A DNA stretch of 64,000 nt, taken from positions 1 through 64,000 of the forward strand of contig PEAG01000011.1 in the NCBI GenBank assembly GCA_002753505.1, given 5' to 3'. Origin of the DNA: Magnetococcales bacterium HCHbin5 (GTDB lineage: Bacteria > Pseudomonadota > Magnetococcia > Magnetococcales > Magnetaquicoccaceae). The notes under the pieces are model-generated. The model was not told the DNA's origin and searched no databases. It was given only the letters and a program-made list of their open reading frames with translations. Made by a program: the position numbers and the translations under genes. Shown one piece after another: positions 62,776 through 64,000 of this stretch (position 1 is the first letter of the stretch; each line of letters starts with the position of its first letter).

Positions 62776-64000
62776 TCACCGTTTTTTTGCTCTGGCCCGG
62801 GCTGCAAATGCCGTCAATGCGGCGAAATCTATTTTCCCGGAGCCCAACAGAGGCATGGTCTCTATGGTCAAAATGGTTTTGGGCAGATAAATTTCCCCCA
62901 GGCCCTGGGCGCGCAGGTGAGACAGCAGGGTGGCCCGTTCCGGCTGGGGGTGATCGGTGATCAGCAGGAGTTGTTCTCCTGTCTGTCCGCTGTTGTCGGG
63001 TTGAGAGAGTGCCACCGCCCCATGGCGATGCTCCGGCCAGGCCAGGGCTGCCAGTTGCTCCACCCGGGCCAGGGAGATCATCTCGCCGCCCACTTTGGCA
63101 AACCGTTTTGCCCGGCCCAGGATATGGATAAACCCCTGCGGGTCCACCCGAACGATGTCACCGGTGGCATACCAGCCCGGACCCTGTGGGGTGGTTGGGG
63201 GGTGGTAGTGGCCGGTTCCATCCGGCAGCAGATAGCCCAGCATGATGTTGGGCCCCTGCACCATGAGTTGGGCCCCATCGGCAATGCCCGGCACGGCTTC
63301 CAACCGGTGGGATATACCCGGCAGCAACCGGCCCACGCTGCCAAACCGGCAGGAGAGCGGGGTGTTGACTGCCAGGACGGGGCTGGTTTCGGTGCTGCCA
63401 TACCCCTCCAGAATGCGGATGCCAAACCGTTCCATCCAGAGGCGATGGGTTTCGGCGCGCAGCGGTTCTGCGCCGGCCACCACATAGCGCACCCAGAGAA
63501 AGTCGCAGGGGTCGGCGGTACGGGCATAACCGGCCAGGAATGTGTCGGTAGCCGCCAACAGGGTGGTGCGCTGGTTGTAGATCACCTCTGGAATCCCGTG
63601 GTAGTCCAGTGGCGAGGGCAGGCTGTGGGAGCGCATGCCGGCCAGCAGGGGCAGCAGGGTGCCCACGGTCAGACCAAAGGCATGGAACATGGGCAATACA
63701 TTGAGCAGTCTGTCCTCGGGATGGATCCAGAGCCGGGCCCGCATCTGGATGCCGTTGGCCAGCAGATTATCGTGGGAGAGTGCGACCCCTTTGGGTTCTC
63801 CCTCGGAGCCGGAGGTGAAGAGGAGGACGGCGGGCTCGCCCGGTCGGGCATCGGGTGTGAGATGGCGATACCTTTTTTCGGGCCACCAGGCCCACACCCC
63901 GCCCCACAGCAGCTGCCAGAATGTCAACCCGCCGCGTATATCCTCCAGGAAGCGTACTGTTCGTTCTTGTTGCAATACGGTGATCAGTGGGGCGAGTCCT
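62776..64000 (-). CDS. Acyl-CoA/acyl-ACP synthetase (Aas-like), C-terminal part
   Basis: An AMP-forming synthetase whose N-terminus lies beyond the window. Motifs: LLFTSGSEGEPKGVALSH (AMP loop), GYGSTETSPV, YATGDIVRVD and LGSGKIDF. The layout is that of the synthetase half of Aas, the acyl-ACP synthetase/lysophospholipid acyltransferase. The frame remains open to the window edge, so the gene is incomplete. Confidence 0.88.
   Translation of the reverse strand, partial: GLAPLITVLQQERTVRFLEDIRGGLTFWQLLWGGVWAWWPEKRYRHLTPDARPGEPAVLLFTSGSEGEPKGVALSHDNLLANGIQMRARLWIHPEDRLLNVLPMFHAFGLTVGTLLPLLAGMRSHSLPSPLDYHGIPEVIYNQRTTLLAATDTFLAGYARTADPCDFLWVRYVVAGAEPLRAETHRLWMERFGIRILEGYGSTETSPVLAVNTPLSCRFGSVGRLLPGISHRLEAVPGIADGAQLMVQGPNIMLGYLLPDGTGHYHPPTTPQGPGWYATGDIVRVDPQGFIHILGRAKRFAKVGGEMISLARVEQLAALAWPEHRHGAVALSQPDNSGQTGEQLLLITDHPQPERATLLSHLRAQGLGEIYLPKTILTIETMPLLGSGKIDFAALTAFAARARAKKR

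Overview
The window is one chromosomal stretch of a GC-rich Gram-negative bacterium, read as 64 kb. I infer a magnetotactic proteobacterium of the Magnetococcus type. The main reason is a small protein at 56.4 kb with the Leu-Gly-repeat membrane segment of the Mms6/MamD magnetosome family. Other support: a GapR-type (DUF2312) nucleoid protein, a FimV/HubP-type polar protein pair, and a complete S10-spc-alpha ribosomal operon whose order is the beta/gammaproteobacterial one (rpmJ and rpsD present, no adk). No rRNA, tRNA or CRISPR array was recognised, and the lineage is inference, not measurement.

Layout. 0-14 kb: end of tuf, then 28 genes on the plus strand from rpsJ to rplQ including secY and rpoA, closed by a hairpin. 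14-21 kb: an L,D-transpeptidase, a small lipoprotein, a thiazole-synthase fusion (ThiS-ThiG) with a HybE-like gene, UDP-glucuronate decarboxylase, htpG behind a heat-shock-like promoter, and a GapR-like gene. 21.4-30.8 kb: five tightly coupled genes forming an expanded DAB inorganic-carbon uptake operon: DabA, DabB and three further NuoM-like antiporter subunits, one of which has lost key charged residues. 31-45 kb: an H-type lectin-like membrane protein with a spermidine-synthase-like enzyme, a protein of five 18-residue repeats, CBS and rhodanese proteins, a kinase-FGE fusion, recJ, and a MurL-MurD2 pair for an alternative route to D-glutamate in peptidoglycan. 45-56 kb: a B12-binding radical SAM protein, a cysQ / sugar kinase / PilZ / thiE run, dksA, a GlcD-like oxidase, and an envelope cluster (BON lipoprotein, YraN, RsmI, LpoA-like). 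56-62.6 kb: the Mms6-like gene, then an actin-like ATPase, a small membrane protein and two FimV-like LysM proteins. The end is a truncated acyl-CoA/ACP synthetase.

Two things stand out as poorly described. First, a family of roughly 440-470 bp intergenic elements (three full copies at 30.9, 45.2 and 57.0 kb, plus two fragments). Each is a long inverted repeat whose arms are chains of hairpins, and stem bases change in compensating pairs between copies, so folding appears to be selected. Second, the actin-like / membrane-anchor / FimV-like cluster beside the magnetosome-type gene, where two predicted membrane proteins end in the same short cytoplasmic motif, suggesting a shared docking partner and a polar or cytoskeletal assembly.
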